This document shows positions 23,677-31,028 of a stretch of 35,486 nt of DNA, one piece after another. Within the stretch, counting starts at the first letter, position 1. Every line of letters begins with the position of its first letter. The notes under the pieces are model-generated. The model was not told the DNA's origin, did no database searches, and worked only from the letters and a program-made list of their open reading frames with translations. The position numbers and the translations under genes were made by a program. The DNA comes from Gemmatimonadota bacterium (GTDB taxonomy: Bacteria > Gemmatimonadota > Gemmatimonadetes > Palauibacterales > Palauibacteraceae), in contig JAUVTH010000001.1 in assembly GCA_030601615.1 (NCBI GenBank), positions 1-35,486 of the forward strand. Direction: 5' to 3'.

Positions 23677-24726
23677 ATGACGAAGCGATTGCGGATGCTG
23701 ATGCTGGCTGCCCTGGTTACGGGCGGAGCAGTGGCCTGCGACGACAGCCCGACCGGGCCGGGCGACACGTCGGGCGACCTCAGCGTGAATGCCGACATGG
23801 AGCTCCAGGTAGTAGGGGATGCCGATCTGGCCGAGGTCGTGATCGACGACATTTCCCTCTCGATGGAGATGTCGGCGGATGCGCCACCCTTCGGGCAGGG
23901 TCGTGAGTGTTTCCGGGAAGCGCGGCAGCTCCTGCGGAACGGTGACGAGGATGCGGCCCGAACGCAGGCCCGAGAGTGCCGGATGCTGCTGGTCCGGGCT
24001 CTGTTCGAGCGGCACGGAGAATCGGCGATCGACGAGCTCTTTGGACGAGTAGAGAGCCTGGTCGAGAGGATCGGTGAGGCGAGCGACGAGTTCGCGCGCC
24101 TCTCCGACCTCGAGGCCAAGCTCCAGGGCCTCCTGGGTGAGGCGTATGCCTTTCGGGACGGAGGCAACCTCGTAGGCGCGGGTGAGCGCCTCGTGCTGGC
24201 GCTGCAAATCGCTGACCGGATGCGCCATCGTCACCGGGATTTCGACTTTGATCCGGAAGCGGTGGCTCGCTTCGCGATCGCGCGGGGAGGAGAGGCGATC
24301 CAGCTTGCAGGGGAGTTGATCCCGGATCCGACGCTCCAGCAGGAGATCCTTCTCTTCCGGGCGGGCGAGTTGCAACACAGGGCCATGTTCTCGTTCGAGC
24401 ACGGGTGGTTCCGACGGACCGTCGCCCAGGCTCATCGAGCTGAAGAGCTTGCATTGTTCGCCGTGCTGAATGGGGAGAGGCCCACGGTGGAGGATGCTCA
24501 GCGTCTGCTGTCTCTCGCGGAGAACATGATCGTCATTGCCGAAGAAGCGATCGGAGAGAACCCATCAGAGGTCCAGCAGAGGTTGCTGAATCACGCGATC
24601 CGACTCAAGGAGAGAGGCGCTGAGGCGATCAACACCTGGCACTGGAGGGGAGTCGGTCTTCTATGGCGGTCCGCGGTGACGTCTGCCGTGCTCATACCGA
24701 ACGAAACCCCGACCGATACAGCCTGA
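23677..24726 (+). CDS. Alpha-helical repeat lipoprotein of unknown function
   Basis: The 349-residue protein has an N-terminal signal peptide (MTKRLRMLMLAALVTGG) ending in a lipobox-like AVAC with Cys21, followed by DDSPTGPGDTSGD, a typical flexible linker after a lipid anchor. Acidic residues at +2 and +3 might retain it in the inner membrane in E. coli, but that rule is not general. The mature part is almost all helix. Four stretches share a helix-turn-helix layout with small residues and Gly at the turn: about 76-110, 148-185, 225-268 and 305-340. This suggests a tandem-repeat or bundle fold related in style to TPR proteins. No catalytic motif is visible. GGGGAGG eight bases before the ATG is a strong ribosome-binding site. 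A perfect hairpin follows the gene. Confidence 0.8.
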   Translation: MTKRLRMLMLAALVTGGAVACDDSPTGPGDTSGDLSVNADMELQVVGDADLAEVVIDDISLSMEMSADAPPFGQGRECFREARQLLRNGDEDAARTQARECRMLLVRALFERHGESAIDELFGRVESLVERIGEASDEFARLSDLEAKLQGLLGEAYAFRDGGNLVGAGERLVLALQIADRMRHRHRDFDFDPEAVARFAIARGGEAIQLAGELIPDPTLQQEILLFRAGELQHRAMFSFEHGWFRRTVAQAHRAEELALFAVLNGERPTVEDAQRLLSLAENMIVIAEEAIGENPSEVQQRLLNHAIRLKERGAEAINTWHWRGVGLLWRSAVTSAVLIPNETPTDTA

Positions 24727-24762
24727 GAAGCCGCAAAGGCAATAGCTGCGGATCCACGACAC

Positions 24763-24799
24763 GAGGAAGGGGGCGGCGCCAAGCGCCGCCCCCTTCCTC
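24763..24799. terminator. Perfect 17-bp hairpin between convergent genes
   Basis: GAGGAAGGGGGCGGCGC (24763-24779) and its exact complement (24783-24799) leave a three-base loop. It lies between the stops of the lipoprotein gene (plus) and the HD-GYP gene (minus) and probably ends transcription from both sides, though no full U-tract is present on either strand. Confidence 0.65.
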
Positions 24800-24825
24800 C
24801 TATGGTAGCGAGTGCGTGGAATGGA

Positions 24826-25992
24826 TCAGGTAATGGGCAGTTCCGAATCCAGCAGTGCGCGGGCGACAGTCAGATCGGGCCGCTCCCCAAGATCGAGCGT
24901 GCTCGGCTCCTCGATACGATTCCAGTCGGCATCCCAGACCAGCTCGATCCGGGGTCGGAGTATGTTGGCTGGATCCGTGGCGACCACGCGCCCGATCTCT
25001 CCCGAGCTGATCTGCACGTAGCTGTCGAGCGGGAAGGCCGAGATCTCATTGACAAGCGCCGAAACGACCTGGGGAGAAAAATACTCCTCTTGCATTCCGA
25101 CGACTCTCTCGAGCGCCTGCAGGGCAGTGTAGGGAGACCGGTACGTGCGGGGGTGCGACAGGGCCTCGAACACGTCCGCCACTCCGATGATCCGAGCGAT
25201 CGGGTCGAGTTCCTCGTCGCGCAGGCCGTACGGATAACCCTGGCCGCGTGCTCGCTCGTGCTCCTGCAGAACGGCTCGCTTCAGCCACTCGCATCGCGGC
25301 GCGCAGCGCTCGAGGATTTCTGCGCCATAGATCGGGTGCTGCTGGAGGGCCTCTCGCTCCTTCTCCGACCATGTGCCCTGTTTGCGGAGCATTTCCTTGG
25401 GGAGCTTGGCCATGCCAATGTCGTGCAGCAGTCCGGCGTGTATGACTTCGACCGCGTCCTCGATGTCGGACACCATGCCGAGAGCGATCTTCCCTCCCAG
25501 GACGGCCACGTTCACGCAGTGACTCGCCAGGTCGTAGCTCTCGTGCGGCTCGAGGCACCGGTTGACGAGACTGTTGTCTCGCAGGAGGTCGGTGTGCATC
25601 CGCTCGGCGAACAGTCGGCCCTGGTCAAAGTCCGGCTCTTCGCCAGTGCGGACTGCCGATAAAGTGTCCTCGACGTAAGCGCGCGCGTCCTCGTACAGGC
25701 GATTAGGCTCGAACGGCCGGGGAGACCGTGCACGGACCTCGGTTCCCGGTCGGGGGCCATCAGCCGCACGCCGGGGCTCTCGGGCCAGGTCCGCGAGAAG
25801 CGACGCGTTGAGAGCCGTGAGAATCAGCTCACCCTGTTCGGCGATCCCGTCCCACACGGCATGCTTGCTGTCAGCGGTACGCACGACTCCAGGGAAGGCC
25901 GCCAGGGCATCCCTCAGCTCCGGCGTCAGCTCGGCGTCCCCCAGGAGGACGACCAGTCTCGGCTTTCCGGCGTTGTCCTTGTCGTTGCTCAT
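24826..25992 (-). CDS. HD-GYP domain cyclic-di-GMP phosphodiesterase family protein
   Basis: HD-GYP proteins hydrolyse cyclic di-GMP to lower this motility/biofilm signal. The 388-residue protein has an N-terminal part of about 120 residues that begins like a Rossmann or receiver strand (PRLVVLLGDAELTPELRDAL) but lacks a clear phosphoacceptor pattern. A linker and the HD-GYP domain follow. Visible metal-site residues are His158 (ASHCVNVA), His190-Asp191 (GLLHDIGMAKLP), His219 (HPIYGAEIL), His245 (QEHERARGQGYPYGL, with GYP at 252-254) and Asp273 (GVADVFEAL). The usual HHE..DG.GYP reads EHE..RG.GYP, so one His of the pair is Glu. A C-terminal tail of about 75 residues ends in beta strands. AAGGAAC upstream supports ATG at 25992 over a longer start at 26184. 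Confidence 0.9.
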   Translation of the reverse strand: MSNDKDNAGKPRLVVLLGDAELTPELRDALAAFPGVVRTADSKHAVWDGIAEQGELILTALNASLLADLAREPRRAADGPRPGTEVRARSPRPFEPNRLYEDARAYVEDTLSAVRTGEEPDFDQGRLFAERMHTDLLRDNSLVNRCLEPHESYDLASHCVNVAVLGGKIALGMVSDIEDAVEVIHAGLLHDIGMAKLPKEMLRKQGTWSEKEREALQQHPIYGAEILERCAPRCEWLKRAVLQEHERARGQGYPYGLRDEELDPIARIIGVADVFEALSHPRTYRSPYTALQALERVVGMQEEYFSPQVVSALVNEISAFPLDSYVQISSGEIGRVVATDPANILRPRIELVWDADWNRIEEPSTLDLGERPDLTVARALLDSELPIT

Positions 25993-26109
25993 GCTGTTCC
26001 TTCCAAGGTGTCTCCGGTCGTGCCACGACGGTGCTGGATGTACGCTGCCACGAGTATTCTTTGCAAGTTCCGGGCTCGCGTGACGCCTCGAGCCCATCCA
26101 TCTTACGTC

Positions 26110-26526
26110 ATGCACAAGAAATACCTGCTTTTCGGCGCCGTGTCCGCTTTCATCGGGGTGGCCGCCGGCGCGTTCGGCGCTCACGGCCTCGAGTCACGGA
26201 TACCGGCGGACCTGCTTGCGGTTTACGAGACGGGTGTGCGTTACGAGCTGACGCACGCGATGGCGCTCCTGTTCGTAGGTCTGGCGACCGAGCGCTGGCC
26301 GGATGCGCATTGGGCAAGAGCCGGCTGGATGTTCGTCGCCGGAACGATCGTATTCTCGGGGAGCCTCTACCTCCTGGCGCTCACCGGAGTGCGCTGGCTG
26401 GGGGCCGTTACTCCGCTGGGAGGGCTGTGCTTCCTCCTGGGTTGGGTTTTCGCTGCCACTGCTGCTGTTCGCTCGGACGGTCGCGGCCTCGGTACCGGAC
26501 AGGCAGCAGGCTCCGCCGGTTCATAG
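26110..26526 (+). CDS. DUF423 family small membrane protein
   Basis: The 138-residue protein starts MHKKYLLFGAVSAFIGVAAGAFGAHGL, the signature of DUF423 (E. coli YgdD, B. subtilis YwdK). It has four hydrophobic helices at about 6-26, 47-60, 71-90 and 96-118, with conserved AFGAHGL and YELTHAMALL motifs. Function is unknown in the family. No ribosome-binding site precedes the ATG; a hairpin (26072-26078 with 26089-26095) lies 14 bases upstream. The last six bases of the gene are shared, tail to tail, with the end of dcd on the other strand. Longer in-frame starts upstream would add residues unlike the family. Confidence 0.9.
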   Translation: MHKKYLLFGAVSAFIGVAAGAFGAHGLESRIPADLLAVYETGVRYELTHAMALLFVGLATERWPDAHWARAGWMFVAGTIVFSGSLYLLALTGVRWLGAVTPLGGLCFLLGWVFAATAAVRSDGRGLGTGQAAGSAGS

Positions 26527-27072
26527 GCGGGGCGGTGTGACCCCCGTCTGGCCCTGGTACTTGCCTTTCTTGTCGGCGTAGCTCGTCTCACAGTCCTCGT
26601 CCGACTCGAAGAACAGGACCTGGGCAATGCCCTCGTTCGCATAGATCCTCGCCGGAAGCGGAGTCGTATTGCTGATCTCCAGCGTCACGTGGCCTTCCCA
26701 CTCGGGCTCGAACGGAGTGACGTTGGTGATGATGCCGCAGCGGGCGTACGTGCTTTTTCCGACGCAGATCGTCAGGACGTTGCGCGGGATGCGGAAGTAC
26801 TCCACAGAGCGCGCGAGGGCGAAGGAGTTCGGAGGCACGATGCAGAAGTCGCCCTGGTATTCGATGAAGGAGCGCTCGTCGAACGACTTTGGATCGACGA
26901 GGGGAGACAGGGCGTTGTGGAAGATCCGAAATTCGTCGGAAACGCGCATGTCGTAGCCGTAGCTGGAGAGTCCGTACGAGATGACGCCCTCACTGACCTG
27001 GCCATCGATAAACGGCTCGATCATCCCGTGCTCATGTGCCATGCGTCGGATCCATCGGTCGCTCTTGATCAT
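26521..27072 (-). CDS. dcd: dCTP deaminase
   Basis: Dcd deaminates dCTP to dUTP, the main route to dUMP for thymidylate in many bacteria. The 183-residue protein has SSYGYDMRVSDEF, the VPPNSFALARSVEYFRIP strand, VGKSTYARCGI (Ser107, Arg111) and TPFEPEWEGHVTLEISN with catalytic Glu132 (Ser111, Arg115 and Glu138 in E. coli), then YQGQTGVTPPR at the end. It is close in length to E. coli Dcd (193). Whether it also has dUTPase activity (as in Methanocaldococcus) cannot be decided. ATG at 27072 overlaps the upstream hydrolase stop as ATGA, so the pair is translationally coupled. The 3' end overlaps the DUF423 gene by six bases. Confidence 0.96.
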   Translation of the reverse strand: MIKSDRWIRRMAHEHGMIEPFIDGQVSEGVISYGLSSYGYDMRVSDEFRIFHNALSPLVDPKSFDERSFIEYQGDFCIVPPNSFALARSVEYFRIPRNVLTICVGKSTYARCGIITNVTPFEPEWEGHVTLEISNTTPLPARIYANEGIAQVLFFESDEDCETSYADKKGKYQGQTGVTPPRL

Positions 27073-27935
27073 CCTGTGTCGTATCCTCTTTCCCTGTCCT
27101 GGACTGTTTGAAGCAGATCCGCGAGAAGCGCAGCTGTCTCGTCGGGTTTTTCCTCCGGTGCCGAGTGTCCGCAATCCGGCAGCAGGTCAAACGACGCGCC
27201 CAGCTCTCCCGCCCACCTCTTAGCCAACTCCGCACCGATACGCCGGTCGTGCACGCCGGCCACGATTCCGACTGGCCGGTCGGTCCTTCGCGCCCACGGC
27301 CTCAGCTCCTCGGGGTGCCAGGCCTCCAGGATTCCGGGGAGCGCTGCCGCCCTGGCAGGATCACGCCACGGAGCCGCGTACCGGCTCACGGTTTCGTCGG
27401 TCACATGGCGGTCGTCTGCGAACACTCGCCGCACGAGGATATAGCGAGTGAGCGGTCGGCGGAAGATCCGCAGCACCGGTCCGAGGCCGGAGCGAACGAG
27501 AGGAAGGGAAAGCAAACCGAGGAGCGCCGGTCGGCGCACATCGGGAGTGATAGGGTTTACGAGGAAGAGACCCCGGGCATCAATACGCTCTGCTGCCGCG
27601 ACGGCGATGGCGGCGCCGTGGGAATGGCCGGCGAGCACGGGGCGGAATACCCGCAAGCGCTCGAGCGCCGAAACCACCCTCCTGACCTCCGATTCCAGGT
27701 CGTAGCCGGCGTGGGGGGCGATGTCGGAGTCGCCTCGCCCCAGCAGATCCATCAGGAGGAACCGGTGCCGGTCCGCCAGCCGACGTGCAACCGGTCTCCA
27801 TGTTGCGCGGTTCGCGCTCAAACCGTGGAGGCAGACGACCACCAGTTGGCCTTCCGCGCGGCCATGCCGCTCCACCGCGAGGCGACCGTCCGACGTCTCG
27901 ATTCGTTCTAACACTTGTCCCGGAACGCCGACCAT
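27069..27935 (-). CDS. Alpha/beta hydrolase
   Basis: The 288-residue protein is a canonical alpha/beta hydrolase: oxyanion motif CLHGLSANRATW (36-47), nucleophile elbow GHSHGA with Ser105, acid Asp230 in GVHDRRIG and His257 in DCGHSAPEEKPDE. A cap of helices separates the two halves (about 128-190). No signal peptide, so it is probably cytosolic. The substrate is unknown; esters or lactones are typical. I chose ATG at 27935, preceded by AAGAGAG; a TTG at 27974 is a longer alternative. Its 3' end overlaps dcd by four bases. A TATTAT on the minus strand at 28006-28001 is a plausible -10. Confidence 0.9.
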   Translation of the reverse strand: MVGVPGQVLERIETSDGRLAVERHGRAEGQLVVVCLHGLSANRATWRPVARRLADRHRFLLMDLLGRGDSDIAPHAGYDLESEVRRVVSALERLRVFRPVLAGHSHGAAIAVAAAERIDARGLFLVNPITPDVRRPALLGLLSLPLVRSGLGPVLRIFRRPLTRYILVRRVFADDRHVTDETVSRYAAPWRDPARAAALPGILEAWHPEELRPWARRTDRPVGIVAGVHDRRIGAELAKRWAGELGASFDLLPDCGHSAPEEKPDETAALLADLLQTVQDRERGYDTG

Positions 27936-28000
27936 GCTCTCTTGTGTCGCGCGGCCCCGCGAAACACTCGCCAAAGTGCCGAAAAGGCCTGTATGACAGC

Positions 28001-28006
28001 ATAATA
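28001..28006 (-). promoter_or_regulatory. Candidate -10 for the alpha/beta hydrolase-dcd pair
   Basis: The minus strand reads CGCTATTATGC, with TATTAT at 28006-28001 (five of six matches to TATAAT). No good -35 lies 16-18 bases upstream. It would put the transcript start about 60 bases before the ATG at 27935 and mirrors the nuo -10 on the other strand. Confidence 0.35.
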
Positions 28007-28035
28007 GCGTGTTTTCGGTGGCCGTGCCCGCTTGC

Positions 28036-28065
28036 TTGACGCTACACGGCGGGCAGCGCTATTAT
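28036..28065 (+). promoter_or_regulatory. Promoter of the nuo operon
   Basis: TTGACG (28036-28041) and TATTAT (28060-28065) are separated by 18 bases; each matches the consensus in five of six positions. Predicted transcription start is near 28072, about 37 bases before nuoA and directly before the Rex-like operator. Confidence 0.6.
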
Positions 28066-28074
28066 CGGCACGGT

Positions 28075-28092
28075 TCGTGAACAATTTCACAA
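28075..28092. promoter_or_regulatory. Putative Rex (NADH/NAD+ sensing repressor) operator before nuoA
   Basis: The 18-base sequence TCGTGAACAATTTCACAA matches the known Rex consensus TTGTGAAnnnnTTCACAA at 13 of its 14 defined positions, the only difference being C for T at position 2. It spans the predicted start region of the nuo transcript, where a bound repressor would block initiation. nuo operons are known Rex targets in Streptomyces. No rex gene is in the window. Confidence 0.6.
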
Positions 28093-28108
28093 ACGATGTG
28101 GACGGGCG

Positions 28109-28465
28109 ATGAAGCAGGCATACATCGGCGTCGTGATACTGTTCGTTGTCGGATTGCTCACTTCGGGCATGTTCCTCCTGTTGTCTCACCTGGCTAGCGC
28201 ATATCGGCCCAGCGCTGTCAAGGCGATGCCGTATGAGTCGGGCATCGACCCCCTGGGTGATACGAGGCAGCGCTATTCGGTCAAGTTCTACATCGTCGCG
28301 ATGCTTTTCATCGTGTTCGACATCGAAGTCATATTCTTCCTGCCCTGGGCGGTCATTTTTCGAGATCTGGGGCTCTTCGGACTGATCGAGATGTTCATCT
28401 TCATCTTCGTCCTCGCCGTGGGGCTGGCCTACGCGTGGAGGAAGGGTGCGCTGGAGTGGGACTGA
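28109..28465 (+). CDS. nuoA: NADH-quinone oxidoreductase subunit A
   Basis: NuoA is a small membrane subunit of complex I at the join between the hydrophilic and membrane arms. The 118-residue protein has three helices at about 7-27, 62-83 and 88-108, the matrix-side loop KAMPYESGIDPLGDTRQRYSVKFY near 41-63, and FIVFDIEVIFFLPWAV, all family hallmarks including the YE(S/C)G motif. ATG at 28109 follows a weak GACGGGCG ribosome-binding site. It is the first gene of the nuo operon, with a promoter and a Rex-like site upstream. Confidence 0.97.
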   Translation: MKQAYIGVVILFVVGLLTSGMFLLLSHLASAYRPSAVKAMPYESGIDPLGDTRQRYSVKFYIVAMLFIVFDIEVIFFLPWAVIFRDLGLFGLIEMFIFIFVLAVGLAYAWRKGALEWD

Positions 28466-28468
28466 CGT

Positions 28469-29170
28469 ATGGCCGATGAACGAAAGAGGCTTCCGACAAT
28501 GAACCCGGCGGGCGGGGACGTGGACACCGGGGCCCCCGTGTCGTGGATCACTACCAAAGTCGATGCAGTGGTTAACTGGTCGCGTCGCAATTCGCTGTGG
28601 CCGATGCCGATGGGAACGGCGTGCTGCGCGATCGAGATGATGGCATCGGCCACATCCAAGTTCGACATCGCCCGCTTCGGCGCTGAGCGGTTTTCGTTCA
28701 GCCCCCGCCAGGCCGACCTGATGATCGTGGCCGGGCGCGTGTCCTATAAGATGGCTCCGATCCTCAGACGGATCTGGGACCAGATGCCTCAGCCCAAGTG
28801 GTGCATCTCGATGGGGGCATGCGCCAGCTCGGGGGGGATGTTCGACAACTACACGATCGTACAGGGGATCGACCAGCTCGTGCCGGTCGATGTCTACATT
28901 CCAGGCTGCCCGCCGCGGCCGGAGAGCCTTCTGTACGGTCTCATGATGATCCAGGAAAAGATCAAGGGAGAGTCCCTGATGAACCCGGTGCACCGGGAAG
29001 AGAGTCCGGACTCCGCGGGCCAGCCCAACCTGCCGCCTGAGGCCATCGAGCTCGTGGCCCAGCCGTTCGGCAACTCGACGGGTCAGAACCGGGTGAGCGG
29101 AGTGGAGGGCACTTCCGCTGTTCGACGTCCCCGGGATCGCCGCGAGCGTCTCCTGGAGCACCAGGACTGA
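28469..29170 (+). CDS. nuoB: NADH-quinone oxidoreductase subunit B
   Basis: NuoB carries cluster N2, the last iron-sulfur centre before quinone. The 233-residue protein has the tandem cysteines TACCAIE (Cys52, Cys53), GACASSGGMF with a Cys near 118 and YIPGCPPRPE with a Cys near 147, the full N2 ligand set. MPMGTACCAIEMMA and KWCISMGACASSGG are nearly invariant. About 65 residues after the conserved domain (from VHREESPDS to the end) are a charged, Pro/Arg-rich tail not found in the roughly 160-220-residue typical forms. The ATG lies three bases after the nuoA stop. Confidence 0.97.
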   Translation: MADERKRLPTMNPAGGDVDTGAPVSWITTKVDAVVNWSRRNSLWPMPMGTACCAIEMMASATSKFDIARFGAERFSFSPRQADLMIVAGRVSYKMAPILRRIWDQMPQPKWCISMGACASSGGMFDNYTIVQGIDQLVPVDVYIPGCPPRPESLLYGLMMIQEKIKGESLMNPVHREESPDSAGQPNLPPEAIELVAQPFGNSTGQNRVSGVEGTSAVRRPRDRRERLLEHQD

Positions 29171-29173
29171 GCA

Positions 29174-31012
29174 ATGCCTTCAACCCTTGCACCATCCATA
29201 CCTGACCTGGTGATCGGTGCGGAGCCGCTGATCGACGCGGAGCAGAGTCCATCGGTCCAGGCGTTGCGGAGCCGTTTCGGAGAAGCAGTCCGTGCGGTCC
29301 GGACAGATCCGGTCGGCACTCCTGTGATCACGATTGAGCCGGCGCGAGTTCACGAGGCGCTGAGCTTCCTGAAGACGGATGCGGGTCAGAGCTATGACCT
29401 GCTCCTCGACGTGATGGGGGCCGATCCCGGCGGTGACCTCGTGATCCAGGTGTGGTACCAGCTGTGGTCGATGCAGCATGGTCACATGCTGCGGCTCCTG
29501 GTCCTCCTGCCGCGTTCGGAATTGTGCGTCCAGAGCGCAGTGGACCTCTACGCTGCGGCCGACTGGCTCGGGCGTGAAGTCTATGACATGTATGGAGTGC
29601 ACTTTGAAGGCCACCCCGACCTTCGGCGAATCCTGATGCCGGAGAATTACGACGAGGGCTTCCCGCTTCGGAAGGACTTTCCGCTGCGGGGTCGGTTCAC
29701 GCGCTCCGAGCAGGTGAGGCGCGCCCTCAATCGTTCGATGGAGGATGTCTACGCGAGGGAAGAGCTCGCGCTGGCCGGCGTCCTTGAGACAGGGGCTCCT
29801 GCGGATCCGGGTCCCGAGGAAGGGCAGGAGGCCCCGGACGGTCTGGCAGGCCAGAAGATGGTCATCAACATGGGGCCCCAGCACCCGGCCACGCACGGCG
29901 TCCTTCGGCTCGTGCTGCAGCTTGACGGCGAGACCGTCGTGCGGTGCATCCCCCACATCGGCTACCTGCACACAGGCATCGAAAAGACGTGCGAGTACCG
30001 CGAGTGGAACCAGGTAATCCCGTACACGGACCGGATGGACTACCTGGCGCCCATGCTCTATAACGTCGGATACGTCCTCGCCGTCGAGAGCTTGCTAGGC
30101 GCAGATATCACGCCACGCTGCCGCGTCGTCCGCGTCATCCTGAGCGAGCTGAACCGGATTCTCGGCCACCTGCTGTGGTTGGGCACGGGCGCGATGGACC
30201 TCGGCGCGACGACCGTGTTTCTGTACACGTTCTCGGAGCGCGAGCGCATCTACAATCTCCACGAGGCTTACTGCGGCGGGCGGATCACCACATCAGTCAC
30301 CCGCGTGGGAGGCATGCTTGCGGACCTGCCCGTTGGGTGGCTGGAGGCCTGTCGCGAGTTCGTCAACGGCTTGCCCGCGACCCTTGACGAGACCGAGCGA
30401 CTCCTCACCAAGAACTCGATCTGGCAGGCGCGCATGATCGATGTCGGGGTGATCGACGCCGAGACGGCTCTCGGCCTCGGACTCACGGGGCCGAATCTTC
30501 GTGGGAGTGGCGTGGCGTACGACGTCCGCAAGGCTCGTCCCTACCTCGGGTACGATGAGTACGACTTCGACGTTCCGGTGGGGGTGGTGGGCGACACGTA
30601 TGATCGCTACCTGGTTCGTCTCGAGGAAATGCGGCAGAGCGTGCGGATAGTCCAGCAGGCCCTGGACCGGCTGCCCGGTGGACCGATCAACGTGCAGGAT
30701 CCTGCGGTGATCCTGCCGGACAAGAGCGAGGCCATGTCCTCGATCGACGCTATGATCTCGCACTTCAAGCTCGTCATGGAGGGCCTTCAGGTTCCGGCGG
30801 GCGACGTCTGGTACTCGATCGAGGCCACCAAGGGCGAGCTCGGCTTCGGGATCATTTCCGATGGCGGATCGAAGCCCGTGCGCTGCCGATTCCGCGGTCC
30901 CTCGTTCGTGAATCTGGCTTCGCTTCCTCACATGGTGGAGGGCGGACTCGTCTCTGACGTCATCACCTGCAATGCGTCGATCGACATCGTCCTGGGCGAG
31001 ATCGATCGATGA
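29174..31012 (+). CDS. nuoCD: Fused NADH-quinone oxidoreductase subunits C and D
   Basis: The 612-residue protein joins NuoC and NuoD in one chain. The C part (about 1-205) shows LLLDVMGAD, DWLGREVYDMYGVHFEGHPDLRRILMP and FPLRKDFPLRG. After an acidic Gly/Pro linker (about 205-228) the D part begins at INMGPQHPATHGVLRLVLQLDGE. It continues with IGYLHTGIEKTCEYREWNQVIPYTDRMDYL (the quinone-site His and Tyr strand), NRILGHLLWLGTGAMDLGA and a C-terminal CRFRGPSFVNLASLPHMVEG...IDIVLGEIDR, typical of a degenerate hydrogenase fold. The fusion also occurs in E. coli and other groups. It lies three bases after nuoB. Confidence 0.97.
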   Translation: MPSTLAPSIPDLVIGAEPLIDAEQSPSVQALRSRFGEAVRAVRTDPVGTPVITIEPARVHEALSFLKTDAGQSYDLLLDVMGADPGGDLVIQVWYQLWSMQHGHMLRLLVLLPRSELCVQSAVDLYAAADWLGREVYDMYGVHFEGHPDLRRILMPENYDEGFPLRKDFPLRGRFTRSEQVRRALNRSMEDVYAREELALAGVLETGAPADPGPEEGQEAPDGLAGQKMVINMGPQHPATHGVLRLVLQLDGETVVRCIPHIGYLHTGIEKTCEYREWNQVIPYTDRMDYLAPMLYNVGYVLAVESLLGADITPRCRVVRVILSELNRILGHLLWLGTGAMDLGATTVFLYTFSERERIYNLHEAYCGGRITTSVTRVGGMLADLPVGWLEACREFVNGLPATLDETERLLTKNSIWQARMIDVGVIDAETALGLGLTGPNLRGSGVAYDVRKARPYLGYDEYDFDVPVGVVGDTYDRYLVRLEEMRQSVRIVQQALDRLPGGPINVQDPAVILPDKSEAMSSIDAMISHFKLVMEGLQVPAGDVWYSIEATKGELGFGIISDGGSKPVRCRFRGPSFVNLASLPHMVEGGLVSDVITCNASIDIVLGEIDR

Positions 31013-31028
31013 TCGATACGGAGATCCA

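Noticed and set aside
27908..29161. A 417-codon open frame on the minus strand opposite nuoA and nuoB
   Set aside because: Antisense to strongly conserved complex I genes, crosses the nuo promoter and shows no motif; treated as a shadow frame.
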